64,000 nt of DNA from Streptomyces albus subsp. albus (lineage in GTDB: Bacteria; Actinomycetota; Actinomycetes; Streptomycetales; Streptomycetaceae), in contig NZ_JOID01000001.1 in assembly GCF_000719865.1 (NCBI RefSeq), forward strand, positions 310,001 to 374,000, in the 5' to 3' direction. Below are positions 28,530 through 36,588 of the stretch, in pieces. Within the stretch, counting starts at the first letter, position 1; each line of letters opens with the position of its first letter. Under the pieces are notes generated by a model. The model was not told the DNA's origin, made no database searches, and saw only the letters and a program-made list of their open reading frames with translations. A program made the translations under genes and the position numbers.

Positions 28530-29017
28530 ATGATGACGAACCGCATCGACCAGCCGCGGGAGTGGGACCTGGTCGGCGACCCGGTCCTGATCGCGGGAGT
28601 GGGCACCGGGTTCGAGGCGACGCTGAGCTACCGGGTCGGCGAGGGCCACGACGAGGTGACCGGGTTCTTCACGGCCGGCGGCGGGACCGGCGAGCACGGG
28701 CAGTTCCACAAGCCGGCGTCGGCGGGGCGGCCTTCAAGCTGGACCGGCTGTACGTCCAGGTCTTCGAGGTCAGCGCCGCGGACGGCGAGGAGATCAACAT
28801 GGTGACCGTCCCGGTGATCTACGGCCCCCTGATCGTCCCCGGCTACATCGGCTACCGCGAGCACGCGGTGGTGCGGGGCGAGACCCTGTCGGCCATCGCC
28901 CTGGCCCACTACGGCGACTCCCGCCTCTACCGGCGCGTCCTCCGGGCCAACCCGCAGCTCGCCGACCCGGACGTGATCGTCCCCGGGCAGGTGCTGCGCA
29001 TCCCCATCGGGGCGTGA
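28530..29017 (+). pseudogene. Gmad2/LysM-type protein broken by a one-base frameshift
   Basis: Two frames together encode one recognisable protein of about 162 residues. From the ATG at 28530 the first frame reads MMTNRIDQPREWDLVGDPVL, a Gmad2-like Ig-fold start, as far as QFHKP near 28715. It then turns into a nonsense frame. The other frame takes up at AAFKLDRLYVQVFEVSAADG and continues through GYIGYREHAVVRGETLSAIA to a LysM domain ending VLRIPIGA at 29017. Restoring one G in the run at 28724-28727 would join them. It is either a sequencing or assembly error or a real recent inactivation. The LysM domain would bind peptidoglycan. No signal peptide is visible. Confidence 0.75.
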
Positions 29018-29184
29018 ACGCCCTCCCGCCGGGCAGGTTCCCCCGGGGCCGGACGGATTCCGTGTCCCCCGGCCTGGCCTGCCGGCGGCCGTGCCGGAAG
29101 CCGTAGGCTGGGTGCCGCACGTGACGGAACAGCAGCCGGGGTCCCGGGGGAAGCGCCCCGGTCTCCGGCGGAAGGAGGCGCTGG

Positions 29185-30465
29185 GTGATCGAGCTCGAGG
29201 GGGTTCCCGAGCTGATCGACCCGGTCATGGTGGCCGCGTTCGAAGGCTGGAACGACGCGGGCGACGCCGCTTCCGCCGCGGTCGTCCACCTCGACCGGGA
29301 GTGGAAGGGCGAGGTCTTCGCGGCGCTCGATGCCGAGGACTACTACGACTTCCAGGTCAACCGTCCGACCGTCTTCCTCGAAGACGGGGTCCGCAAGATC
29401 ACATGGCCGACCACACGGCTCTCCGTGGTCCGGGTCGGCGGGGAGAAGCCGCGCGATCTGGTGCTGGTCCGCGGGATCGAGCCGAGCATGCGCTGGCGTT
29501 CGTTCTGCAACGAGCTCCTCGGCTTCGCGCACGAGCTGGGCGTGGAGATGATCGTGATCCTGGGCGCGCTGCTGGGCGACACCCCGCACACCCGTCCGGT
29601 CCCGGTCAGCGGCGTCACCTCCGACCCCCAGCTGGCCCGCACCATGGACCTGGAGGAGACGCGCTACGAGGGCCCGACGGGCATCGTCGGCGTCCTGCAG
29701 GAAGCGGCCACGCACGCGGGGGTGCCGGCGGTCAGCCTGTGGGCGGCCGTGCCGCACTACGTGTCCCAGCCGCCCAACCCCAAGGCGACGCTCGCGCTTC
29801 TCAACCGCCTGGAGGACCTGATCGGCCTGCGCGTCCCCACCGGCGAACTGGTGGAGGACGCGCGGGCCTGGCAGCTCGGCGTGGACCAGCTGGCGGCCGA
29901 GGACAGCGAGGTCGCCGAGTACGTGCAGACGCTGGAGGAAGCCCGGGACACCGCCGAGCTGCCGGAGGCGTCCGGTGAGGCGATCGCGCGCGAGTTCGAG
30001 CGCTATCTGCGGCGTCGGGACGGCAGGCCGGGCGGCGCGCCGGGCGGCCACGCCACCGGGACCGGCTCCGCGCCGGAGGGGCGCGACAGCGGCTCGTATC
30101 TGCGGGACCCCTCGGCGGGGACCGGCCGTCCGGCGAAGCCGGCCGCGCCGGAGGACACCGCCGGCGACAGCGACACGTCCGGTGACGCGGACGGCCGCCG
30201 AACGGGCGAGGACGACACGGACGGCGGCCGGAACTCCGCGGACCGGGACACGACCGGCAAGGACGGGGCCGGGACGGACGGAGCCGCGGAGAGCGGAGCC
30301 GGTGGCCGCGGAAAGAACGGGAGCGCTCGGGGCAGCCGGGGCGGCCGGCGCCGTCCGCGCGGCCGCGGGCGCACGGACGCGTCCGGCACCGGCCCCGACT
30401 CCGGCACGGGGGGCTCCTCCGCCGGCGACGGCACCGAGGACGGCCCGGGCCCCGAGGACGCCTGA
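29185..30465 (+). CDS. PAC2-family protein with long disordered tail
   Basis: A 426-residue protein starting with GTG (GGAGG 8 nt upstream). Residues 1-270 match the PAC2 (proteasome assembly chaperone) fold: PVMVAAFEGWNDAGDAASAA, VLVRGIEPSMRWRSFC, VSLWAAVPHYVSQPPNPKAT. The last 140 residues are low-complexity, first rich in Gly/Asp/Thr and then in Arg/Gly, and should be disordered. Structural work on actinobacterial PAC2 proteins shows a trimer, but no function is established and archaeal-type chaperone activity is unproven. It lies between the glycerol operon and mshC; the convergent pair is separated by two hairpins. Confidence 0.9.
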   Translation: MIELEGVPELIDPVMVAAFEGWNDAGDAASAAVVHLDREWKGEVFAALDAEDYYDFQVNRPTVFLEDGVRKITWPTTRLSVVRVGGEKPRDLVLVRGIEPSMRWRSFCNELLGFAHELGVEMIVILGALLGDTPHTRPVPVSGVTSDPQLARTMDLEETRYEGPTGIVGVLQEAATHAGVPAVSLWAAVPHYVSQPPNPKATLALLNRLEDLIGLRVPTGELVEDARAWQLGVDQLAAEDSEVAEYVQTLEEARDTAELPEASGEAIAREFERYLRRRDGRPGGAPGGHATGTGSAPEGRDSGSYLRDPSAGTGRPAKPAAPEDTAGDSDTSGDADGRRTGEDDTDGGRNSADRDTTGKDGAGTDGAAESGAGGRGKNGSARGSRGGRRRPRGRGRTDASGTGPDSGTGGSSAGDGTEDGPGPEDA

Positions 30466-30528
30466 GGGCCGTGGCCGGGAAGGCCGCCGGCGGCTCGCGG
30501 CCTCCGGTGCGGTGCGTCGCACGGCGGA

Positions 30529-30562
30529 GCGTCGCCCGCGTACGGGACAGCGCGGGCGACGC
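30529..30562. terminator. Hairpin downstream of the PAC2 gene
   Basis: A perfect 12-bp stem (GCGTCGCCCGCG at 30529-30540 and its complement at 30551-30562, 10-nt loop) lies in the convergent gap between the PAC2 gene and mshC. Confidence 0.5.
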
Positions 30563-30677
30563 GACAACGCGACGTGGGGGCGGCCCCGGCCGGAGACGGG
30601 GAGTCCGGAGCCGGACCCCGGGCCGGTGCCCCCTCGGCCACAGCACTTCCCGGCCACAGCTCCGGTGACAGCCGACG

Positions 30678-30714
30678 GAACGGGGCGCTCCCGGCAGAGG
30701 GGAGCGCCCCGTTC
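30678..30714. terminator. Bidirectional terminator between PAC2 gene and mshC
   Basis: A perfect 15-bp stem (GAACGGGGCGCTCCC at 30678-30692, its complement at 30700-30714) with a 7-nt loop lies 22 bp beyond the mshC stop. Confidence 0.8.
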
Positions 30715-30735
30715 AGCACGAGCGGGCGGCCCGCC

Positions 30736-31965
30736 TCAGAGGGCCACGCCCAGCAGCGCGTCCACGGCGCGGGACACCAGTCCGGGCGCCGACTCGTCCG
30801 TACCGCCGGCGGCCTCCTGCGCGGCGGCCCAGCGGTCCACCGCGGCGAGGGCCGCCGGGGCGTCCAGGTCGTCCGCCAGCGCCGCGCGGATCTCCTCGAC
30901 GAGGGCGTCGGCCGGCGTCCCGTCCGGACGGGAGACGGCCGCGCGCCAGCGGTCCAGCCGGGCCGTGGCCGCGGCCAGATCGGCGTCGGTCCACTCCCAG
31001 TCGGAGCGGTAGTGGTGGGCCAGCAGCGCCAGCCGGATCGCCGCCGGGTCCACGCCCTCGCGGCGCAGCGCGGAGACGAAGACCAGATTGCCCTTGGACT
31101 TGGACATCTTCTCGCCGTGCAGGGCGACCATCCCGGCGTGGACGTACGCCTTGGCGAAGGGGCGCTCGCCGGTGAGCGCGTGGGCGTGCGAGGCGCCCAT
31201 CTCGTGGTGCGGGAAGGCCAGGTCGGAGCCGCCGCCCTGGACGTCGAAGCCCATGCCGAGGTGGTCCAGCGCGATGGCCACGCACTCGATGTGCCAGCCG
31301 GGCCGGCCGGGGCCGAGGCTTCCGCCGTCCCAGCTGGGCTCGCCCTCCCGGGCGGCCATCCAGAGCATGGGGTCGACCGGGTCCTTCTTGCCGGGGCGGT
31401 CCGGGTCGCCGCCGCGCTCGGCGGAGAGCAGCCGCATCGTCTCCGCGTCGAGCCCGGCGACCTCGCCGAAGTCGGGGTCGGCCTGGACGGAGAAGTAGAC
31501 GTCCCCCTCCAGCTCGTAGGCGGCACCGCTCTCCAGGAGCCGCTCCACGAGCGGCACGATGCCGGGTATGGCCTCCACGGCGCCGATGTAGTGGCGCGGC
31601 GGGAGCATCCGCAGGGCGGTCATGTCCTCGCGGAACAGGGCGGTCTCGCGCCGGGCGAGTTCGGTCCAGTCGTCCCCGTTGGCGACGGCCCGCTCCAGCA
31701 GCGGATCGTCGACATCGGTGACGTTCTGGACGTAGTGGACCTGCCGCTTGGTGTCGAGCCAGACGCGCTGCACGAGGTCGAACGCGGTGTAGGTCGCCGC
31801 GTGACCGAGGTGGGTGGCGTCGTACGGGGTGATGCCGCAGACGTAGATGCGGGCTACGGGACCGGGGGCGAGGGTGATCGCCCCTCCGGTCGCGGTGTCG
31901 TGGATCCGGAGGTCGCGGCCTCGGCCGGGCAGGGCGGGGACCTCGGAAGCGGGCCAGGCATACAT
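30736..31965 (-). CDS. mshC: Mycothiol synthesis cysteine ligase MshC
   Basis: A 409-residue ATP-dependent ligase that joins cysteine to the amine of GlcN-inositol, the third enzymatic step of mycothiol synthesis. The ATG at 31965 gives [20 protein letters not shown]. Class I aminoacyl-tRNA-synthetase motifs are seen: the HIGH box as THLGHAATY, preceded by [11 protein letters not shown] with a zinc-binding Cys, and the KMSKS box in EKMSKSKGN. It resembles cysteinyl-tRNA synthetase but is shorter and lacks the tRNA-binding domain. It is the last gene of a minus-strand group with the SCO1664-type, DUF3090 and phosphomutase genes, 137 bp downstream of the first of these. Confidence 0.97.
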   Translation of the reverse strand: MYAWPASEVPALPGRGRDLRIHDTATGGAITLAPGPVARIYVCGITPYDATHLGHAATYTAFDLVQRVWLDTKRQVHYVQNVTDVDDPLLERAVANGDDWTELARRETALFREDMTALRMLPPRHYIGAVEAIPGIVPLVERLLESGAAYELEGDVYFSVQADPDFGEVAGLDAETMRLLSAERGGDPDRPGKKDPVDPMLWMAAREGEPSWDGGSLGPGRPGWHIECVAIALDHLGMGFDVQGGGSDLAFPHHEMGASHAHALTGERPFAKAYVHAGMVALHGEKMSKSKGNLVFVSALRREGVDPAAIRLALLAHHYRSDWEWTDADLAAATARLDRWRAAVSRPDGTPADALVEEIRAALADDLDAPAALAAVDRWAAAQEAAGGTDESAPGLVSRAVDALLGVAL

Positions 31966-32102
31966 GTCATGAGCGTAACCGGATGCACTGTCCGGATACG
32001 AACCGGCTGCCGCACCTGGCCGGATCGGCCGTCTTGCGCGCGGGACGGCGAAGTGCTGCGGGGTGCTCCCGCCGCCGGCCCCGCCGAAGGGCGGGCCCCG
32101 GC

Positions 32103-32975
32103 TCAGATCGGCGGCCAGGGAACCGCCGGCCAGTCGCCGCCGGGCTCCGGGTGGCGCCCCGTACGCAGCAGCCGGGCCACCCTCGTCCGGACGGCCTCCG
32201 TCTCGGCGGGGGTGATCAGCTCGCCGAGCCGGCCGGCCAGCGGGCCGCCGGGGGCCAGTTCCTCCGCCAGCCGCTCCAGCACCTCGACCGCTTCCGCGGG
32301 CAGCGGTTCCCCGGCCCATCCCCACAGCAGGGTGCGGAGCTTGTCCTCCGCGTTGAACGTCACGCCGTGGTCGATGGCGTACAGATGGCCGCCGGCGTCC
32401 GGCAGCAGATGGCCGCCCTTGCGGTCGGCGTTGTTGACGACGGCGTCGAAGACGGCGAGCCGGCGCAGCCGGGGGTCGTCGGCGTGGACGAGCAGGGCGG
32501 TGCGCCCCTCGCCCACGTCCGCGAAGCCGACCGCCCGCCAGCCGGGCCCGGGCTCCTCGCCCTCGACGAGGGCCAGCAGCGCGGCCTGCGGGTCCGTCTC
32601 GATCCACAGCTGGCACATGCCCTCGCCGTAGGGGCCGTCCCGCAGCACGGTGGGCGGGACGAGGTCCCAGCCGGTGGCCCGGGAGACCTCGTGGGCGGCC
32701 GCCTCACGGCGGGCGAGGCTGCCGTCGGGGAAGTCCCACAGCGGGCGCTCGCCGGCGACGGGCTTGTAGACGCAGGCCGCGCGCCGCCCGTCCAGTTCGG
32801 CGGTGCAGCGCAGCACGGCGTTCGAGGCACCGCCCACCCGGCCGTCCACGGTCAGTTCGCCGCGCGCCAGGAGAGCGAGGGTGTCGGACGGCGTGCCGGC
32901 GGGCGCCGTGCCCGCGGGGCGTGCCGCCTCCGCGGAGGTCACAGGCCCCGGCGGTATCCGTTCTGGCGCGGACAT
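32103..32975 (-). CDS. SCO1664-family protein with PI3/4-kinase-like fold
   Basis: A 290-residue protein of a family (TIGR03843) largely restricted to actinobacteria. Kinase-type residues are visible: Lys71 in CVYKP, catalytic-loop [13 protein letters not shown] with Asp184, and metal-binding YAIDHG with Asp202, like the N-x-D and D-x-G of phosphatidylinositol kinases. The product or substrate is unknown; the kinase activity is inference. The ATG at 32975 lies inside the end of the DUF3090 gene (37-nt overlap), so the two are translationally coupled. With the MSMEG_4193-type phosphomutase, it forms a conserved three-gene set; here mshC follows. Confidence 0.88.
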   Translation of the reverse strand: MSAPERIPPGPVTSAEAARPAGTAPAGTPSDTLALLARGELTVDGRVGGASNAVLRCTAELDGRRAACVYKPVAGERPLWDFPDGSLARREAAAHEVSRATGWDLVPPTVLRDGPYGEGMCQLWIETDPQAALLALVEGEEPGPGWRAVGFADVGEGRTALLVHADDPRLRRLAVFDAVVNNADRKGGHLLPDAGGHLYAIDHGVTFNAEDKLRTLLWGWAGEPLPAEAVEVLERLAEELAPGGPLAGRLGELITPAETEAVRTRVARLLRTGRHPEPGGDWPAVPWPPI

Positions 32976-33541
32976 ACGTGTCCCTCCGGGTCGAGCGGCA
33001 GGCTGCACAGCGGGCAGGGCGGCCGTCCGGCGTTGACCACGTCCAGCGCCCGTTTGGCGAACGCGCGGGCCATGCTCCCGCTGAGGCGCACCCGCAGCAC
33101 GGGCGGGCCGTTCTCCTCGTCCTGCAGGAGTTTCTCCTCGGCCTCGGCCAGATCCTCCTCGGAACCGGCCTCCAGTTCGACGAGGGCCTGTGCCTCCACG
33201 ATCATGCACTCTTCCTCGCCGTCCCAGGCCAGCGCCATGGTACCGACGCGGAACTCCTCCTCCACCGGCGTTTCGAGCGGCTCGGTGTCGGCCTCCTCGG
33301 TGGGGGCGACGGCCGGTACGGGCGCGTTGCCGCCGGTGCGGCGCACCACCTCGTCCAGCAGTTCGTCCATGCGCTCGGCGAGCGCCTCGACCTGGGTCTT
33401 CTCCAGGGCGACGCTCGTGGTCCGGCTGCCCGCGCTGGCCTGGAGGAAGAAGGTCCGGCGCCCAGGCAGTCCGACCGTACCGGCGACGAACCGGTCCGGC
33501 TGGTCGTAGAGGAACACCTGACGGGGCACGTCCTGCTCCAT
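32939..33541 (-). CDS. DUF3090 (TIGR03847) protein with C-terminal zinc ribbon
   Basis: A 200-residue cytosolic protein of a family found with the SCO1664 and MSMEG_4193 families in actinobacteria. It begins MEQDVPRQVFLYDQPDRFVA. The middle is acidic, and a C-terminal knuckle [18 protein letters not shown] gives three cysteines and a His that could bind zinc, as in ribbon proteins that hold nucleic acid or other proteins. The function is unknown. Its 3' end overlaps the kinase-like gene by 37 nt, and the phosphomutase gene ends 118 bp upstream. Confidence 0.9.
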   Translation of the reverse strand: MEQDVPRQVFLYDQPDRFVAGTVGLPGRRTFFLQASAGSRTTSVALEKTQVEALAERMDELLDEVVRRTGGNAPVPAVAPTEEADTEPLETPVEEEFRVGTMALAWDGEEECMIVEAQALVELEAGSEEDLAEAEEKLLQDEENGPPVLRVRLSGSMARAFAKRALDVVNAGRPPCPLCSLPLDPEGHVCPRQNGYRRGL

Positions 33542-33659
33542 GTCTGCTCGGTGGTCTCGGGTGGTCGGCGGTGTCCGGCGGCGGCCGCGGCCGCGGGTGC
33601 CGGGCGGTCGCGCGGAGGGCCGTCCGCCCGCGGGCTGTCCACCCTACTGTGACCGGCGA

Positions 33660-34364
33660 TCAGGGTGCGCCCGCACCGCCTCCGACCGCCGCGTCCCCGG
33701 CCGCGGTGCTGTCCGGTCCGGCTCCGGCGGGGGCCAGACCGGCCAGGTCGCCGGTGTCGCCGATGCGCAGCAGGAACGGGCGGAGCGGGGTGTAGCGGAT
33801 GGCGGTGACGGAGCCGGGCTCGGCCGTGAGCCGCTGGAAGTGGTCGAGGTGCAGGCCGAGGGCGTCGGCCACCACGGACTTGATGACGTCGCCGTGCGAG
33901 CACATGACGTAGACGGCGCCGTCGCCGTGTTCCGCCTCGATCCGGGCGTTCCAGTCCCGCACCGCGTCGACGGCGCGCGCCTGCATCGCCCGCAGTGATT
34001 CGCCGTCCTCGCCGGGGAACGCGGCCGCGGAGGGGTGCCGCTGCACCGTGGTCCACAGCGGCTCCTCGGCCAGTTCGGCCAGTTTCCGGCCGGACCAGTC
34101 CCCGTAGTGGCACTCGCCGATCCGCTCCTCGCGGTGGAGCGGCAGGCCGGGCCGGGCGTCCAGCAGCGGGCGCAGCGTCTCCTGGCAGCGCTGCAGCGGG
34201 CTGGTGACGGCGGCGGCCAGCGGGAGTCCCGCCAGCCGGGCCGGCAGCGCGGCGGCCTGGGCGGCGCCGCGCTCGTCGAGTCCGACGCCCGGGGTCCATC
34301 CGGCGAGGATCCCGGCGGTGTTGGCGGTGGACCGGCCGTGCCGGACGAGAAGCAGCGTGGGCAT
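33660..34364 (-). CDS. MSMEG_4193-type histidine phosphatase/phosphomutase
   Basis: A 234-residue member of the histidine phosphatase superfamily. The ATG at 34364 gives MPTLLLVRHGRSTANTAG, where RHG carries the phospho-accepting His9. Other family residues are SPLQRCQETLRP, GECHYGDWSGR and VMCSHGDVIKS with the second catalytic His. The last 40 residues are Ala/Gly-rich and disordered. In TIGRFAM terms it belongs to MSMEG_4193 (TIGR03848), one of a trio with a PI-kinase-like protein and DUF3090, suggesting a kinase/phosphatase pair acting on one unknown compound. It is the first gene of the group. Confidence 0.92.
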   Translation of the reverse strand: MPTLLLVRHGRSTANTAGILAGWTPGVGLDERGAAQAAALPARLAGLPLAAAVTSPLQRCQETLRPLLDARPGLPLHREERIGECHYGDWSGRKLAELAEEPLWTTVQRHPSAAAFPGEDGESLRAMQARAVDAVRDWNARIEAEHGDGAVYVMCSHGDVIKSVVADALGLHLDHFQRLTAEPGSVTAIRYTPLRPFLLRIGDTGDLAGLAPAGAGPDSTAAGDAAVGGGAGAP

Positions 34365-34539
34365 GCCCGCCAGCCTAAGGGCTGCCCCGTGCTTCCCGGC
34401 GGGCTCCGGCGCCGGGACCGGCGTCCGCCGCGGGGCCCGGTCCCGTCTCCCCCGCCCCGTTTCTCCCGCCGCGCCTCTCCCGCCCTGTCCGCCGGATGGT
34501 CGCAGGCATGACTCGCGCAGACGGGGAATACGCAACCGA

Positions 34540-35523
34540 GTGATCGTGGACTGTGCCATCTACCAGGACGGACGCCGTGTCGAGGGCGCGCCGGACGTCA
34601 CCGTCGCCCTCCGGGAGGCGCGCACCGAGCGCCACTCCTTCCTCTGGCTGGGGCTGCACGAGCCGACCCCGGAGGAGTTCGACAAGGTCAGCCGGGAGTT
34701 CGGGCTGCATCCGCTGGCCGTCGAGGACGCCCTCAAGGCGCACCAGCGGCCGAAGCTGGAGGTGTACGACGACTCGCTGTTCCTGGTGCTGAAACCGGTG
34801 GTCTACGACGCCGCCGCGGACACCGTCACCACCGAGGAGCTGATGGTCTTCCTCGGCGACTCCTTCGTCGTGACCGTGCGGCACGGCGAGGGCAGTCCGC
34901 TGGCCGCGGTGCGCCACCGGCTGGAGCGGGAGCCCGAGGTGCTGCGGCAGGGGCCGACGGCAGTGCTGTACGCGATCAGCGACGCGGTCGTGGACCACTA
35001 CATCGACGTGGCCGCCGAACTCCAGCTCGATCTGGAGGAGTTGGAGACGGAGGTGTTCGCGCCGGAGGCCGTGGACGCCCGGAACACCGCGGCGCGGATC
35101 TACACCTTCAAGCGGCAGGTGGTCGAATTCCGGCGGGCCACCGTCCCGCTCACCGATCCGATGACGCGGCTCACCCACGCCGCGCTGCCGTTCGTCGACG
35201 AGTCGGCCCGGCCGTTCTTCCGTGACGTGGGGGACCACCTGACCCGGGCGAACGAGAGCGTCGAGGGGCTGGACCGGCTGCTGTCGGACGTCCTGGCCGC
35301 GCATCTCGCGCAGACCGGGGTGCGGCAGAACGACGACATGCGCAAGATCTCGGCGTGGGCGGCGATGGCGGCCATCCCGACGATGGTCGCGGGCATCTAC
35401 GGGATGAACTTCGAGCACATGCCGGAGCTGCGGAGCACCTGGGGATACCCGGTGGTCCTGGTGCTGATGGGGCTCGCGATCGCCGGTCTCTTCCGCGCGT
35501 TCAAACGGCAGGGCTGGCTCTGA
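34540..35523 (+). CDS. corA: CorA-like magnesium/cobalt transporter
   Basis: A 327-residue CorA-type channel. The GTG at 34540 (VIVDCAIYQDGRR) is used; the ATG at 34508 is in a different frame and closes at once. A long cytosolic domain with helices around residues 130-250 is followed by two membrane helices; the signature YGMN occurs in VAGIYGMNFEHMPEL, just after the first. It should form a pentamer importing Mg2+ by membrane potential. The start region has only a weak ribosome site. It is divergent from the phosphomutase gene, with 175 bp between starts. Confidence 0.93.
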   Translation: MIVDCAIYQDGRRVEGAPDVTVALREARTERHSFLWLGLHEPTPEEFDKVSREFGLHPLAVEDALKAHQRPKLEVYDDSLFLVLKPVVYDAAADTVTTEELMVFLGDSFVVTVRHGEGSPLAAVRHRLEREPEVLRQGPTAVLYAISDAVVDHYIDVAAELQLDLEELETEVFAPEAVDARNTAARIYTFKRQVVEFRRATVPLTDPMTRLTHAALPFVDESARPFFRDVGDHLTRANESVEGLDRLLSDVLAAHLAQTGVRQNDDMRKISAWAAMAAIPTMVAGIYGMNFEHMPELRSTWGYPVVLVLMGLAIAGLFRAFKRQGWL

Positions 35524-35642
35524 GGCGGGCGGGCCCGGCGGGAAGCGGGCGGCCGCCCTCCTCGCTGATCGTTTCTCCGCGACCGGTCCGCCCGTTGTCG
35601 TCCGCTCTCGATAGGGTGACAGCGGACCGGAGGGGGTAGTGG

Positions 35643-36257
35643 GTGAGTCTGTTCGGCAGAGCGGCGCGCGGCGGTCTCGCGCGGCCGCGCCTCGGTCCCG
35701 CCGGCTCGGACTGGTCGCCGTACGAGCGGTTCGACGAGGCGGCGCGGGCGTACTTCCTCCACGCCGATGTGGCGCTGGAGGCGGTCGGCGGAGTGCTGGG
35801 CCGGCGGCGGGTCCGCGGCTTCACGCTCGAACGCGTCGTGGATCTCACGGAGTCGGGCGCCTCGGTCTGGCAGGAGGCCGCCATCTGCGACGGCCGGCGG
35901 CTGATCCTCTGGCACAGCGAGGACGTGGCCGACGAGCAGGCGCCGGGCGGCACCGTCCTCGACTCCTCGGTGCAGGTGCTGCCGCTGGAGTCGATCCGGC
36001 ATGTGGGGATGCGGACGATGGTCGGCCGGGACGCCTCGGGCCGCCGGGTGGACCGCGGGGTGCATCTGGTGCTGGCCACGTCCACTCCGCACGAACTCAA
36101 CCCGGTGCCGGGCGGCGATCCGGAGGCGCCGATCGCCTCCGCCCGGTTCCGCCCGGAGGCGTTCCGCTTCAGCAAGTCGCTGGAGGACGGCGGGCCGGGG
36201 CAGATAGCACGGCTGATCTCCTTCGGCCGGCTGCTGGGACGCCTGGTCCCGCGCTGA
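35643..36257 (+). CDS. Conserved hypothetical protein
   Basis: A 204-residue protein that I do not recognise as a named family. It starts MSLFGRAARGG with GGAGGGGGTAGTG before the first codon, so a ribosome site is clear. The sequence is soluble, mixed alpha/beta, with a notable SGASVWQEAAICDGRRLILWHSEDVADE and VQVLPLESIRHVGMRTMVGRD, followed by a region that looks like a PH-type beta domain. There are no membrane helices or metal motifs. Codon bias is typical. It lies 119 bp after corA on the same strand. Confidence 0.8.
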   Translation: MSLFGRAARGGLARPRLGPAGSDWSPYERFDEAARAYFLHADVALEAVGGVLGRRRVRGFTLERVVDLTESGASVWQEAAICDGRRLILWHSEDVADEQAPGGTVLDSSVQVLPLESIRHVGMRTMVGRDASGRRVDRGVHLVLATSTPHELNPVPGGDPEAPIASARFRPEAFRFSKSLEDGGPGQIARLISFGRLLGRLVPR

Positions 36258-36588
36258 GCCGCACCCATGCGGGGCCCTCGCCCCGCGTCGCCCTGAGCAC
36301 CGCCCCGCGCTGTCGTCCTTGTGCGGCAAGGAGACCAACTCCCCCGCAGGGGGCCTCAAGACCGGGGAGAACCACCAGGTCCCGCACCCCGTGGCGCGAC
36401 AGAGCCGGGCCACGCCGTGCGCCGACCGCCACGGGTTCCGTGCCGCCATGGAACCGAACCGCCCCGCGCCCCGTGCCGCCCGGCGCGGCGCGGCCCCGGG
36501 CCGGAGCGGCCCGGCTGCCCCGCCCGGTACGGGCGCGGTCCGGCCACCCGGCGCGGCGGGCCGCCGCCCCGCGGTGCCGGCGTGCCGT
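36258..36588. other. Intergenic region between convergent genes
   Basis: These 331 bp lie between the hypothetical gene and the nitronate monooxygenase gene, which face each other. There is no supported protein gene. The first half holds a possible structured RNA (36309-36406); the second half is extremely GC-rich and featureless. Confidence 0.5.
36309..36406 (+). other. Possible structured RNA element
   Basis: An outer stem can form between GCTGTCG (36309-36315) and CGACAG (36397-36402). Inside are TCCTTG-TGCGG-CAAGGA (36316-36332), CCCCC-GCA-GGGGG (36341-36353), and GACC (36333-36336) pairing with GGTC (36378-36381). An alternative pairing of CTCCCC with GGGGAG (36364-36369) would compete with the second hairpin. 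No known RNA family was recognised. It lies between convergent genes, so it cannot be a leader of a nearby gene on the plus strand. Confidence 0.3.

Noticed and set aside
24900..28709. A 1269-codon open frame on the minus strand over the glycerol operon
   Set aside because: Antisense open frames are a by-product of high GC3. The translation is Val/Gly/Leu/Arg-rich without domains, and the opposite strand encodes well-known enzymes.
25778..29017. A 1079-codon open frame on the plus strand
   Set aside because: It runs through glpK and glpD in another frame with an Arg/Gly/Pro-rich translation. Only its last about 95 codons, belonging to the frameshifted LysM gene, are meaningful.
34204..34539. 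A 112-codon N-terminal extension of the CorA gene
   Set aside because: It is antisense to the phosphomutase start and Pro/Arg-rich; homologues start at about the chosen GTG.
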